From CAZYBG01 sp964645155 (lineage in GTDB: Bacteria; Pseudomonadota; Alphaproteobacteria; Rhodobacterales; Rhodobacteraceae): a stretch of 64,000 nt of DNA. This document shows, one piece after another, positions 50,421 through 58,955 of this stretch. How positions within the stretch are numbered: position 1 is the first letter of the stretch; every line of letters begins with the position of its first letter. The translations under genes were made by a program, and so were the position numbers. A model generated the notes under the pieces. That model had not been told where the DNA came from. It saw nothing but the letters and a program-made list of their open reading frames with translations, and did not search any database. Where the stretch lies: NCBI GenBank assembly GCA_964645155.1, contig CAZYBG010000006.1:3244-67243 (forward strand), read 5' to 3'.

Positions 50421-52460
50421 ATGACCGACTATCCGCACCTTCTGTCGCCCCTCGACCTGGGGTTCGTGACCCTGCCGAACCGGGTGCTGATGGGCTCGAT
50501 GCATACCGGGCTGGAAGAGACGCGCGACTGGAACCGCGTGGCGGAGTTCTATGCCGAACGCGCCCGCGGCGGGGTGGCGCTGATGGTCACGGGCGGCATG
50601 GCGCCGAACCGCGAGGGCGGCGTGTTCCCCGGCGCGGCCGGGCTGTTCTCGGCCGAGGACATCGCCAACCACCGGGTGGTGACCGGCCGGGTGCACGCGG
50701 CGGGCGGGCGGATCTGCATGCAGATCCTCCATGCCGGGCGCTACGCCTACGGGCCGGACTGCGTGGCGCCCTCGGCCATCAAGTCGCCGATCTCGCCCTT
50801 CCCGCCGAAGGAACTGGACGAGGCAGGGATCGAGAAGCAGATCGCCGACATCGCCACCGCCGCGGCGCGGGCGCGCGAGGCGGGCTATGACGGCGTCGAG
50901 GTCATGGGCTCGGAGGGGTATTTCCTGAACCAGTTCCTGGTGCGGCATACGAACCGGCGCGAGGACCGCTGGGGCGGGCCCTACGGGAACCGGATGCGGC
51001 TGCCGGTCGAGGTGGTCCGCCGGGTGCGGGCGGCGGCGGGCGCCGACTTCATCCTGATCTACCGGATCTCGCTCATCGACCTCGTGCCCGAGGGCTCGAC
51101 CTGGGACGAGGTGGTGACGCTGGCGAAGGCGATCGAGGCGGCCGGCGCCACGATGCTGAACACCGGGATCGGCTGGCACGAGGCGCGGGTACCGACGATC
51201 GCGACGAGTGTGCCGCGGCGGGCCTTCACCTGGCTGACCGCGCGGCTGAGGCCCGAGGTGGCGATTCCGGTCATCACCTCGAACCGGATCAACACGCCCG
51301 AGGTCGCCGAGGCGGTGCTGGCCGAGGGCTGCGCCGACATGGTGAGCATGGCGCGACCTTTCCTTGCCGACGCTGAGTTCGTGCGGAAGGCGGCCGAGGG
51401 GCGCGCGGCCGAGATCGCGCCCTGCATTGCCTGCAACCAGGCCTGCCTCGACCATACCTTCGCCGGCAAGGTCTCGACCTGCCTGGTCAATCCGCGTGCC
51501 TGCCACGAGACCGAGCTGCGCTACGATCCCGCGGCCCGGCCGAAGCGGATCGCCGTCGTCGGCGCGGGGCCGGCCGGCATGATCGCGGCGATCGTCGCGG
51601 CCGGCCGCGGGCATGCGGTGACCCTCTTCGAGAAGGACCCGCGCGTCGGCGGCCAGCTGAACATGGCGCGCGCGATCCCGGGCAAGGAGGAGTTCCACGG
51701 CCTCGTCGACTGGTTCGCGACGATGCTCGACCGCACCGGGGTGGAGCTCAGGCTGGGCACCGAGGCGACGGTGGCCGCGCTTCGGGGCTACGACGAGGTG
51801 ATCGTCGCAACCGGCGTTGTTCCCCGCGACCCGGCGATTCCCGGCCAGGATGGCCCCCGGAACGGACCGAACGTCGTGTCCTATGTCGATGTCCTCAAGC
51901 ATGGCGCCGCCGTCGGCGGGCGCGCGGTGATCGTCGGCGCGGGCGGCATCGGGTTCGACGTTGCGGAGTTCCTTGCCCATCACGGCGAAAGCCCGACCGA
52001 GGACCTGGCGCTGTGGCGGCGCGAATGGGGCGTCGGCGATCCTGCCGAGACGGCGGGCGGTCTCGCGGCCGAGGGCCCGCGGCCCGCCGCCGCGCCGCGC
52101 AGCATCGTGCTGCTGCAGCGCAAGGCCGAGAAGCCGGGGCGGCGGCTGGGCAAGACGACCGGCTGGATCCACCGGGCGAGCCTGCAGATGAAGGGTGTCG
52201 AGATGATCGGCGGCGTCAACTACGAGCGCATCGACGCCGGCGGCCTGCACGTGAGCTTCGGCGAGGGGCGGGAGAACCCGACCCTGATCGCCGCCGACAC
52301 GGTGGTGCTCTGCGCCGGGCAGGAGCCGGCGCGGGGGCTGGCCGATGCGCTGACCGCGGCGGGTGTCGTGGCGCATGTGATCGGCGGCGCCGACGTGGCG
52401 GCCGAGCTCGACGCCAAGCGGGCGATCGACCAGGGCGCGCGGCTTGCCGCACGCCTCTAG
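50421..52460 (+). CDS. 2,4-dienoyl-CoA reductase-like FMN/FAD iron-sulfur oxidoreductase
   Basis: 679 aa with the FadH/trimethylamine-dehydrogenase layout. The N-terminal old-yellow-enzyme barrel has LPNRVLMGSMHTGLEE, EGYFLNQF (Tyr167) and GWHEARVPT (His253). The 4Fe-4S ligands are Cys335, Cys338, Cys342 and Cys354. The C-terminal flavin domains have IAVVGAGPAGMIAAIVAAGRGH and AVIVGAGGIGFDVAEFL. In FadH it reduces 2,4-dienoyl-CoA in beta-oxidation of unsaturated acids. An ATG at 50421 with GAGGGGG upstream is the start. The next gene on the same strand is a LysR regulator. Confidence 0.87.
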   Translation: MTDYPHLLSPLDLGFVTLPNRVLMGSMHTGLEETRDWNRVAEFYAERARGGVALMVTGGMAPNREGGVFPGAAGLFSAEDIANHRVVTGRVHAAGGRICMQILHAGRYAYGPDCVAPSAIKSPISPFPPKELDEAGIEKQIADIATAAARAREAGYDGVEVMGSEGYFLNQFLVRHTNRREDRWGGPYGNRMRLPVEVVRRVRAAAGADFILIYRISLIDLVPEGSTWDEVVTLAKAIEAAGATMLNTGIGWHEARVPTIATSVPRRAFTWLTARLRPEVAIPVITSNRINTPEVAEAVLAEGCADMVSMARPFLADAEFVRKAAEGRAAEIAPCIACNQACLDHTFAGKVSTCLVNPRACHETELRYDPAARPKRIAVVGAGPAGMIAAIVAAGRGHAVTLFEKDPRVGGQLNMARAIPGKEEFHGLVDWFATMLDRTGVELRLGTEATVAALRGYDEVIVATGVVPRDPAIPGQDGPRNGPNVVSYVDVLKHGAAVGGRAVIVGAGGIGFDVAEFLAHHGESPTEDLALWRREWGVGDPAETAGGLAAEGPRPAAAPRSIVLLQRKAEKPGRRLGKTTGWIHRASLQMKGVEMIGGVNYERIDAGGLHVSFGEGRENPTLIAADTVVLCAGQEPARGLADALTAAGVVAHVIGGADVAAELDAKRAIDQGARLAARL

Positions 52461-52528
52461 GGCCGCGCCGACCACGTTGCGCGGCGCGCGACGATCCGGA
52501 GCGAATTCTTCATATTGTCGGGCGCTTT

Positions 52529-52551
52529 CCGCAATCCTGCCCGAATTGCGG
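52529..52551. promoter_or_regulatory. Interrupted palindrome upstream of the LysR gene
   Basis: CCGCAAT (52529-52535) and ATTGCGG (52545-52551) are exact inverted 7-mers with a 9-bp spacer, the form of a LysR-type box. It ends 41 bp before the LysR start, so it could serve autoregulation. Confidence 0.5.
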
Positions 52552-52592
52552 GGCATCACGGGACCGTAACGTGTGCCTCTTGGGGTCAGCGA

Positions 52593-53498
52593 ATGGACCG
52601 TCTGACGGAAATGGAAGCCTTCGCCACCGTGGTGGATCAGGGCGGATTCACCGACGCGGCGAAGAAGCTCGGCATTTCCAAGTCGGCGGTTTCCAAGCAC
52701 GTCTCGGCGCTCGAGGCCCGGCTGGGCGCGCGGCTCCTGAACCGGACGACCCGCCGGGTGAGCCCGACCGAGATCGGGCTGGCCTACTACGACCGGGCGC
52801 GCCGGGTGCTGAATGATGCAGGCGAGGCCGACGCGCTTGTCACCTCGATGCAGTCCGCGCCCTCGGGGCTTCTGCGGATCTCGGTCGCGACCGACTTCGG
52901 GGTCAACCTGCTCTCGCCGATCCTCGGCGAGTTCCTCTCGGCGTTCCCCGAGATCACCGTCAACATGGTGCTGAACAACCGCTATGTCGAACTGATCTCC
53001 GAGGGCTTCGACATGGCGATCCGGGTCGGCGACCTCGAGGATTCGAGCCTGCGCGCCCGGAAGCTGACCGAGACCACCAAGCGGATGATCGCGGCGCCGT
53101 CGTACTTCCAGAAGTACGGCAAGCCGATGCGGATCGACGACCTCAACGATCACAAGCTGCTCCACTATGCGAACTCGGCCGCCTCGGCGGTGTGGAAGCT
53201 GACCGCACCGTCGGGCGAGAAGCGGCAGGTCAGGACCGCGGGCTGGCTGACGGTGAACGACGGCCAGTCGCTTCTCAACGCCGCGGTATCGGGCCTCGGC
53301 ATCGCGTACCTGCCGAGCTTTCTCTACGCCGATGCGCTGAAGCAGGGCCTCGTCGAGGAGGTCATGACCGATCTGCCGGTCGAGATCCTCGGCATCTATG
53401 CCGTCTACCCGCCGGGCCGGTTCACGCAGCCGAAGGTCCGCGCCTTCATCGACTTCCTCGTCAACCGCTTCGTCGACAAGGGCCCCGACGCCTGGTGA
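52593..53498 (+). CDS. LysR-family transcriptional regulator
   Basis: 301 aa. The N-terminal winged helix is MDRLTEMEAFATVVDQGGFTDAAKKLGISKSAVSKHVSALEARLGARLLNRTTRRVSPT. The effector domain follows (GLLRISVATDFGVNLLSPIL; FDMAIRVGDLEDSSLRARKL; NAAVSGLGIAYLPSFL). It looks like the large CrgA/DsdC-unlike LysR subgroup of alphaproteobacteria. The ATG at 52593 is the family start; 26 codons upstream in frame are not conserved. The target genes are unknown; the FadH-like gene upstream runs in the same direction. Confidence 0.92.
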   Translation: MDRLTEMEAFATVVDQGGFTDAAKKLGISKSAVSKHVSALEARLGARLLNRTTRRVSPTEIGLAYYDRARRVLNDAGEADALVTSMQSAPSGLLRISVATDFGVNLLSPILGEFLSAFPEITVNMVLNNRYVELISEGFDMAIRVGDLEDSSLRARKLTETTKRMIAAPSYFQKYGKPMRIDDLNDHKLLHYANSAASAVWKLTAPSGEKRQVRTAGWLTVNDGQSLLNAAVSGLGIAYLPSFLYADALKQGLVEEVMTDLPVEILGIYAVYPPGRFTQPKVRAFIDFLVNRFVDKGPDAW

Positions 53499-53508
53499 GG
53501 CCGGTCGG

Positions 53509-54462
53509 TCAGTCGATCGAGGTCAGGACCGCCTCGACCCGCCGGTTCGTCGCCCGGCCCTCCTCGCTCAGGTTCGGCACCAGCGGCATGAGATAGCCGA
53601 CCCCCTCGGCCTCGACCTGGCCCGGCGGCACGCCGTAGTCCGAGACGAGGACCTGCATGACCGCCCGGGCCCGCGAGCGCGACAGCGCGATGTTGGCATC
53701 AAGGCTGCCCGAGGCGTCGGTATGGCCGACAAGCGTGACTTTCCGGCCGGGATTGGCCGCCAGATAGGCGGCGAGCGCCTCGAGCGACGCGAAGCGGTCG
53801 CCGACAAGCTGCGACGAGCCGGATCCGAAGCTCAGATCGGCAAGGATCGCCCGGCCGTTGCGCTCGAGCGCGGCGCCGATCTCGGCCGGTGCGACCGCCG
53901 CCAGCGGTGCCGGCTCCTCGACCGCGGGCGGCGGCGCCGAGACGACGAGGCCGTCCCCCGGCGCCGCGTCCTCGGCGGCCGGCGTGACGCGCACGATCTG
54001 CACGTAGCCCGTCCCGCTCGTGCGGCTCACCATGAGCGTCAGGCGCTCGGCATCCGCGCCGCTGCCCCGGCTGGCGGAGAGAAACTGGAAGTCGCCCAGA
54101 TCGACATGCATCGCCGGTTCGGGGATCACGTCGGTCTCGAAACGGAAGTCGAACCCGCCGCAGCCGTCGGTCTCGCAGGAAAACAGGGTCTCGAACCCCT
54201 GCGCGGCGATCTGTGCGCGCAGCGGCGCGAACAGCTCGAGCGTCGTTCGCGTGCCCGGAACCTGCCAGGCCTCGCGGACGATCCGCCCCTCGACCGTGAT
54301 GGCGTCGAGCCCGCCCGCCTCGGTCCACGGGCCGACCGGGACGGCATAGGCACCAAGCGGCACCAGCCGCTCGGCCGAGCGCACGGCGCCGGCGGGCAGG
54401 TCCAGCGTGGCGGCGGTGGCAGGGAAGGTCAGCGCCGCGAAGGCGAATGCCGCGCGGATCAT
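53509..54462 (-). CDS. OmpA-family protein
   Basis: 317 aa. A signal peptide (MIRAAFAFAALTFPATA) leads into a domain of unknown type with the cysteine pair SCETDGCGGF, then a Pro/Ala linker (APPPAVEEPAPLAAVAPA) and a C-terminal OmpA peptidoglycan-binding domain (SFGSGSSQLV, KVTLVGHTDASGSLDANIALSRSRA, ATNRRVEAVL). It is likely periplasmic or outer-membrane associated. Its ATG overlaps the stop of the AhpD-like gene. Confidence 0.85.
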   Translation of the reverse strand: MIRAAFAFAALTFPATAATLDLPAGAVRSAERLVPLGAYAVPVGPWTEAGGLDAITVEGRIVREAWQVPGTRTTLELFAPLRAQIAAQGFETLFSCETDGCGGFDFRFETDVIPEPAMHVDLGDFQFLSASRGSGADAERLTLMVSRTSGTGYVQIVRVTPAAEDAAPGDGLVVSAPPPAVEEPAPLAAVAPAEIGAALERNGRAILADLSFGSGSSQLVGDRFASLEALAAYLAANPGRKVTLVGHTDASGSLDANIALSRSRARAVMQVLVSDYGVPPGQVEAEGVGYLMPLVPNLSEEGRATNRRVEAVLTSID

Positions 54463-55031
54463 CTGTCGCGTGCGTGGTATTCGGGATTGGGCCGCATGTC
54501 GGTGGCCGAGGCGACGCGGTTCGTCATGTTGAAAAAGCCGGCGACGGCGGCGATGTCCCAGATGTCGCGGTCGGAGAAGCCGGCGTCGCGCAGCGCCTGG
54601 CGGTCGGCCTCGGTCACCCGCGCGGACGCCTCGGTCAGCACCTCGGCGAAGGCCAGCATCGCCGCCTCGCGCGGCGACAGCGCCGCGGTTCGCCAGTTCA
54701 TCACCAGATGCTCGCCGAGCTCCGGCCGGCCCGACAGCGCGCGCACCGCCTGGCCATGGGCGACGAGGCAGTAGAAGCAGCGGTTCACGGCCGAAACGAC
54801 GACGGCGATCATCTCGCGTTCGAGCCTGGAGAGACCCGAGGGACCGAGCATCAGGTCGTTGTACATCGCCGTGAAGGCATCGAGCTTGGCGATGTCGAAG
54901 GCGTAGGCCCGCAGCACGTTCGGCACCAGCCCCAGCTTCTCGGCGCAGAGCTCGAAATAGGCTCGCGTCTCGTCCGGCAGCGGATCGGCCATCGGCAGGT
55001 CGAGGGCGGTGGGGCGGTCGGGGTCGGTCAC
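54459..55031 (-). CDS. AhpD/carboxymuconolactone decarboxylase-like peroxidase-related protein
   Basis: 190 aa. The segment LVPNVLRAYAFDIAKLDAFTAMYNDLMLGPSGLSRLEREMIAVVVSAVNRCFYCLVAHG with the redox pair C-F-Y-C is characteristic of peroxidase-related AhpD-like proteins. It may act as a thiol-dependent peroxide reductase; the function is not established for this group. The start is GTG at 55031, overlapping the GNAT stop (GTGA). It is part of a chain of four overlapping minus-strand genes. Confidence 0.85.
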   Translation of the reverse strand: MTDPDRPTALDLPMADPLPDETRAYFELCAEKLGLVPNVLRAYAFDIAKLDAFTAMYNDLMLGPSGLSRLEREMIAVVVSAVNRCFYCLVAHGQAVRALSGRPELGEHLVMNWRTAALSPREAAMLAFAEVLTEASARVTEADRQALRDAGFSDRDIWDIAAVAGFFNMTNRVASATDMRPNPEYHARDR

Positions 55032-55759
55032 CGTCTCGGCGCCTTTTCTTCCGTCTTTCTGCGGTAGTGGTACTGTCCCACAACCTGCATGCCGAGGGAA
55101 GCGTAGAGCCCCCGCGCCGGCCCGTTGGCCTCGGTCACGACCAGGGCGAGCGTGTGGGCGCCCGCGGCCTGCGCCCAGTTCGCGGCCGCCGTCAGGAGGC
55201 TTCTCGCCGTGCCGCGCCGGCGGAAGCGGGGCAGGACCTCGAGCGCGTGGAGCATCGCCGCGCCCCGGTAAAGCGCGACGAAGGCGACGCCGGCGGGCGC
55301 ATCCTCGGTCCGCGCGATGATCGCGGCCTTGGGTGCGGGGGCGCGGTCCATCACGGCCAGGCGTCCGGGGCCGTGGCCGCACTCGCCCCAGATCTCCTCG
55401 GCCTTGGCAAGCCGCGGCCAGTGCGCGATCGCGGTGGCCGGGGCCAGCGGCGCGGCGAGCGCCGCGACCGGCGCGGCATAGGCGACGACCGGGTCGACGA
55501 TCTGGTAGCCGGCCGCGGCGAGTTCCGCGTCGAGCGCGGCCTCGCCGGCCCTGACCATCACCAGCGGCCGCTGGCCGAGCGCGGCCATCGCCGCCTCCAT
55601 GGCGCCGATCCCGGCCCGGCCGACCGGCGCCTCGGCCGTCGCGCAACTGACCCGCTGGCCGCCCCCGGCGCCGTCACGGAGCGTCCAGGGCCCGGCCGCT
55701 GTCCGCCGGGCCGGTGGCCATGTCGCCTCGAGAAGCCCGAAGAGCGCGTCGGGCGTCAT
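55028..55759 (-). CDS. GNAT-family N-acetyltransferase
   Basis: 243 aa. The C-terminal half carries the acetyl-CoA pocket LHALEVLPRFRRRGTARSLLTAAANWAQAAGAHTLALVVTEANGPARGLYASLGMQVVGQYHYR. The N-terminal half is Ala-rich and without clear motifs. The substrate is unknown. Its ATG overlaps the stop of the CinA-like gene (ATGA). Confidence 0.85.
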   Translation of the reverse strand: MTPDALFGLLEATWPPARRTAAGPWTLRDGAGGGQRVSCATAEAPVGRAGIGAMEAAMAALGQRPLVMVRAGEAALDAELAAAGYQIVDPVVAYAAPVAALAAPLAPATAIAHWPRLAKAEEIWGECGHGPGRLAVMDRAPAPKAAIIARTEDAPAGVAFVALYRGAAMLHALEVLPRFRRRGTARSLLTAAANWAQAAGAHTLALVVTEANGPARGLYASLGMQVVGQYHYRRKTEEKAPRR

Positions 55760-56484
55760 GCCGCGCCGGGGAACAGCGCCGCGAGGCGCTGCATCGCCGC
55801 GTCGAGGCGGCCGGCGTCCTGGCCGCGGATGACGAGGTTCGAGCCGTGCGCGCCGTTGCGGATGAACGGGTACGAGCCGAACGACAGGTCGGCGAACTCG
55901 GCCGCCAGGGCCGCCAGCGGCTCGGCGATCTCGCCCTCGCCCCGCTCGACGCGCAGCGTCTGCGACAGCAGCGGCGCACCGCCGATCAGGGTCGGCAGGA
56001 CCGAGGCCAGCATCGCCTCGAAGATCGTCGGCACGCCGGCCATGACATGGACGTTGCCCAGCGTGAAGCCGGGCGCGGCCGAGATCGGGTTCTCGATCAG
56101 CGCGGCGCCCTCGGGGATGCGCGCCATCCGCTGGCGGGCCGCGTTGAACTCCAGCCCCGAGCGCTCGTAATGTGCCGCCAGGATGGCGCGGGCATCGGCG
56201 CGGATGCCGATCGGCACGCCGAAGGCCGCGGCGATGGCGTCGGCGGTGATGTCGTCATGCGTCGGGCCGATGCCGCCCGAGGTGAAGACATGGTCATGCG
56301 CCGCCCGCAGCGCGTTGGTCGCCGCGACGATCGCACCGTGATCGTCGGCGACCACCCGCGCCTCGCGCAGGACGATCCCGTGACGGGTAAGCTCGCCCGC
56401 AAGGTGGTGCATGTTGGAATCGCGCGTGCGGCCCGAAAGGATCTCGTCGCCGATCACCAGCATGGCAGCGGTCGGGTTGGGCAT
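55756..56484 (-). CDS. Molybdopterin-binding/CinA-like protein
   Basis: 242 aa, the MoCF-biosynthesis fold: AMLVIGDEILSGRTRDSNMHHLAGELTRHG, then DHVFTSGGIGPTHDDITADAIA with the GGIGPTxDD motif, and GFTLGNVHVMAGVPTIFEAML. It lacks the C-terminal nicotinamide-deamidase domain of full-length CinA. Diverges from sfsA across 47 bp. Confidence 0.87.
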   Translation of the reverse strand: MPNPTAAMLVIGDEILSGRTRDSNMHHLAGELTRHGIVLREARVVADDHGAIVAATNALRAAHDHVFTSGGIGPTHDDITADAIAAAFGVPIGIRADARAILAAHYERSGLEFNAARQRMARIPEGAALIENPISAAPGFTLGNVHVMAGVPTIFEAMLASVLPTLIGGAPLLSQTLRVERGEGEIAEPLAALAAEFADLSFGSYPFIRNGAHGSNLVIRGQDAGRLDAAMQRLAALFPGAA

Positions 56485-56531
56485 GGCGGGCCTCCTTGTG
56501 CGGTGCCTCGGCGCGGTATAGGGCGCGGGCG

Positions 56532-57269
56532 ATGGAGTTTGGAAGCCCCCTCGTCCCGGCTCGCCTGATCCGCCGCTACAAGCGGTTCCTCGCGGACGTG
56601 ATGTTCGACGATGGCACCTCGGCGGTCGCGCATTGCCCGAATCCCGGCAGCATGATGGGCCTCGCCGAGCCCGGGATGCGCATCTGGCTGATGCCGGCGG
56701 CGGCGCCGGGCAGGAAGCTCGGCTGGTCCTGGAAGCTGGTCGAGCTGGGCGGCGGGCATCTCGCCGGCATCGACACGAGCGTGCCGAACCGCGTGGTGGG
56801 CGAGGCGCTGCGGGCCCGCGGCATCCCGGAGCTTGCGGGCTACGACACGGTCCGCGCCGAAGTGGCCTACGGCACCGCAAGCCGGGTCGACTTCCTGCTG
56901 CACGGCAACGGCCTGCCGCCGGCCTATGTCGAGGTCAAGAACGTCCATCTTCGCCGCGACGGCGACTGGGCGGAGTTCCCCGACTGCGTGACCGCGCGCG
57001 GCACCCGCCACCTCGCCGAACTCGGCGGCATGGTCCGGGCCGGGCACCGGGCGGTGATGCTCTATCTGGTGCAGCGCACCGACTGCGCGCGCTTCCGCCT
57101 CGCCGCCGACCTCGACCCGGCCTATGCCCGCGGCTTCCGGGCGGCGCTGGCCACGGGGGTGGAGGCGCTCTGCCGCGCGACGCGGATCGACCGCACCGGG
57201 GTTTCCCTCGGGCCCGCGCTTCCGGTCGACCCGGGGCCGCAGGAGGCTGGCCATTCCGGGCGCAGGTGA
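56532..57269 (+). CDS. sfsA: DNA/RNA nuclease SfsA
   Basis: 245 aa. Conserved parts: LVPARLIRRYKRFLADVMFDDG, AHCPNPGSMMGL, SRVDFLLHG, VEVKNVHLRRDGDWAEFPDCVTARGTRHLAEL (nuclease-like E-x-K), and VMLYLVQRTDC. Known as a sugar-fermentation stimulation protein with nuclease features. The ATG at 56532 (MEFGSPLV) is chosen over an upstream in-frame one. Confidence 0.93.
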   Translation: MEFGSPLVPARLIRRYKRFLADVMFDDGTSAVAHCPNPGSMMGLAEPGMRIWLMPAAAPGRKLGWSWKLVELGGGHLAGIDTSVPNRVVGEALRARGIPELAGYDTVRAEVAYGTASRVDFLLHGNGLPPAYVEVKNVHLRRDGDWAEFPDCVTARGTRHLAELGGMVRAGHRAVMLYLVQRTDCARFRLAADLDPAYARGFRAALATGVEALCRATRIDRTGVSLGPALPVDPGPQEAGHSGRR

Positions 57270-57309
57270 TTATCTAATGCTCCGACGGCGCAGGAGGGAG
57301 CGGGGCCAG

Positions 57310-58122
57310 GTGGAAGGGCACACGCGCGGCCGGATCACCAGGGATGGCATCCGGATCTATGAGAAAAGCGACTTCGCCGGGATGCGTGCCGCCGGAGAGC
57401 TTGCCGCGCGCATCCTCGACGACGTGGCCCCCCTCGTCGCGCCCGGCGTGACGACCGAGGCGCTCGACGACTTCGTGCGGGACCGGGTCGAGGCCGGCGG
57501 CGCGACGTCCGCCACGATCGGCTACAAGGGCTACCAGCACGCCACCTGCATCAGCGTCAACCATGTCGTCTGCCATGGCATCCCGGGACCGAAGCTCCTC
57601 AAGGACGGCGATATCCTGAACATCGACGTGACGGTGATCGTCGACGGATGGTACGGCGACACCAGCCGGATGTACGTCGCCGGCACCGCCAACCGCAAGG
57701 CCGACCGGTTGATCCAGGTCACGCATGACGCGCTCATGAGGGGGATCGAGGCGGTCCGGCCCGGCAACACCTTCGGCGACATCGGGCACGCGATCCAGTC
57801 CTTCGTGGAAAGCCACCGGATGAGCGTGGTGCGCGACTTCTGCGGCCACGGGCTCGGCCGGGTGTTCCACGCGCCGCCCAACGTCCTTCACTACGGCCGC
57901 CCCGGTACGATGGCGGTGCTGGAGGAGGGGATGTTCTTCACCATCGAGCCGATGGTCAATCTCGGCCGGCCCGAGACCAAGGTTCTCGCCGACGACTGGA
58001 CCGCGGTGACCCGCGACAAGTCCCTCTCGGCGCAGTTCGAGCATTCGGTCGGCGTGACGGCCGACGGCTGCGAGATCTTCACCCTGTCGCCGGCAGGACG
58101 GTTCCACCCGACCCAGGGCTGA
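57310..58122 (+). CDS. map: Type I methionine aminopeptidase
   Basis: 270 aa from the GTG at 57310, which follows AGGAGGGAG; an ATG at 57277 would add an Arg-rich 11-residue extension. Metal ligands are in DGDILNIDVTVIVDGWYGDTSRM (two Asp), FCGHGLGRVFHAPPNVLH (His), MFFTIEPMVN (Glu) and QFEHSVGVT (Glu). It removes the initiator methionine. It directly follows sfsA, the common Rhodobacterales order. Confidence 0.94.
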   Translation: MEGHTRGRITRDGIRIYEKSDFAGMRAAGELAARILDDVAPLVAPGVTTEALDDFVRDRVEAGGATSATIGYKGYQHATCISVNHVVCHGIPGPKLLKDGDILNIDVTVIVDGWYGDTSRMYVAGTANRKADRLIQVTHDALMRGIEAVRPGNTFGDIGHAIQSFVESHRMSVVRDFCGHGLGRVFHAPPNVLHYGRPGTMAVLEEGMFFTIEPMVNLGRPETKVLADDWTAVTRDKSLSAQFEHSVGVTADGCEIFTLSPAGRFHPTQG

Positions 58123-58156
58123 CCTGTTGCGTGCCGGGCCCGGGCCGCCGGCGCCG

Positions 58157-58333
58157 TCAGTCCTGGTCGCGGTCGTCCTGGTCCCAGTGCGTCAGGAGAA
58201 CCGGGCGGCCGCCATAGGACATCAGGAGATCGCCGATCAGCACCGGCCCGCGCAGGCGGGGCTGCGGGGCGGTCGCCTCGCGGGGGCTGTCGCGGTCGGC
58301 GCGGCGGAAGGCGAAGAACGTGGTGTCGGCCAT
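58157..58333 (-). CDS. 58-aa conserved-looking protein of unknown function
   Basis: A short frame starting MADTTFFAFRRADRDSPR and containing VLIGDLLMSYGGRPVLLTHWDQDD before TGA. It fills the space between map (convergent) and rsmD, which lies upstream of it on the other side of a 58-bp gap. The hydrophobic-aromatic core and acidic tail look like a real small protein, not shadow. No family is recognised. Confidence 0.5.
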   Translation of the reverse strand: MADTTFFAFRRADRDSPREATAPQPRLRGPVLIGDLLMSYGGRPVLLTHWDQDDRDQD

Positions 58334-58391
58334 TCTGCGGATATAGGGCCGCGGCGGCGGCTTGTCCCGCCCGGTCGCGGGATTCCGCGCA

Positions 58392-58955
58392 TCAGCCGGT
58401 GCGGGTCAGCAGCATGACCCAGCTGCCGCCGTAGCGGCGCCGGTCGAGCGCGGCGAAGCCCGGCGGCGGCGGCATCGCCGCCCCCTCCTCCCAGACCACG
58501 GTGGCGCCGGGGGCAAGCCAGCCGCCGGCCGCGGCCGCGGCCAGCGCGCGTTCGCCGAGGCCGCGGCCATAGGGCGGGTCGAGGAAGGCCAGCGTGAAGG
58601 GCGGGCCGCCGTTGATGCCGAGGGCGGTGGCGTCGCGGCGCTGAAGGTCGGTCGCGACCTGCGCCCGCAGCAGCGCGACATTCCGGCGGATGAGCGCAGT
58701 GGCCGCCGCCCCGTCCTCGACGAAGGTGACGTGTGCGGCGCCGCGCGACAGCGCCTCGAGCCCGAGCGCACCGGTGCCGGCGAAGAGGTCGAGAACCCGG
58801 GCACCCGGCACCGGGTCGGGGCGCGGCGCGTTCTGGAGAAGGTTGAAGATCGCCTCGCGCGTCCTGTCCGAGGTGGGCCGGAGGCGGGCCGCCGCGTCGC
58901 CCGCGCCGACCTCGGCGAGCCGGAGGCCGCGCCGCGCGCCGCCGATGATCCTCAT
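58392..58955 (-). CDS. rsmD: 16S rRNA (guanine(966)-N(2))-methyltransferase
   Basis: 187 aa. MRIIGGARRGLRLAEV is the typical start; RPTSDRTREAIFNLL, VLDLFAGTGALGLEALSRGAAHVTFVE (SAM site) and the N-methyltransferase motif LAFLDPPYGRGL are diagnostic. It methylates G966 of 16S rRNA. Its ATG overlaps the stop of the ferredoxin reductase gene (ATGA). Confidence 0.95.
   Translation of the reverse strand: MRIIGGARRGLRLAEVGAGDAAARLRPTSDRTREAIFNLLQNAPRPDPVPGARVLDLFAGTGALGLEALSRGAAHVTFVEDGAAATALIRRNVALLRAQVATDLQRRDATALGINGGPPFTLAFLDPPYGRGLGERALAAAAAGGWLAPGATVVWEEGAAMPPPPGFAALDRRRYGGSWVMLLTRTG

Noticed and set aside
50040..53165. A 1041-codon minus-strand frame opposite dxs, the FadH-like gene and the LysR gene
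   Set aside because: It is antisense to three strongly conserved genes and its translation matches no family; long antisense frames are common at this G+C.
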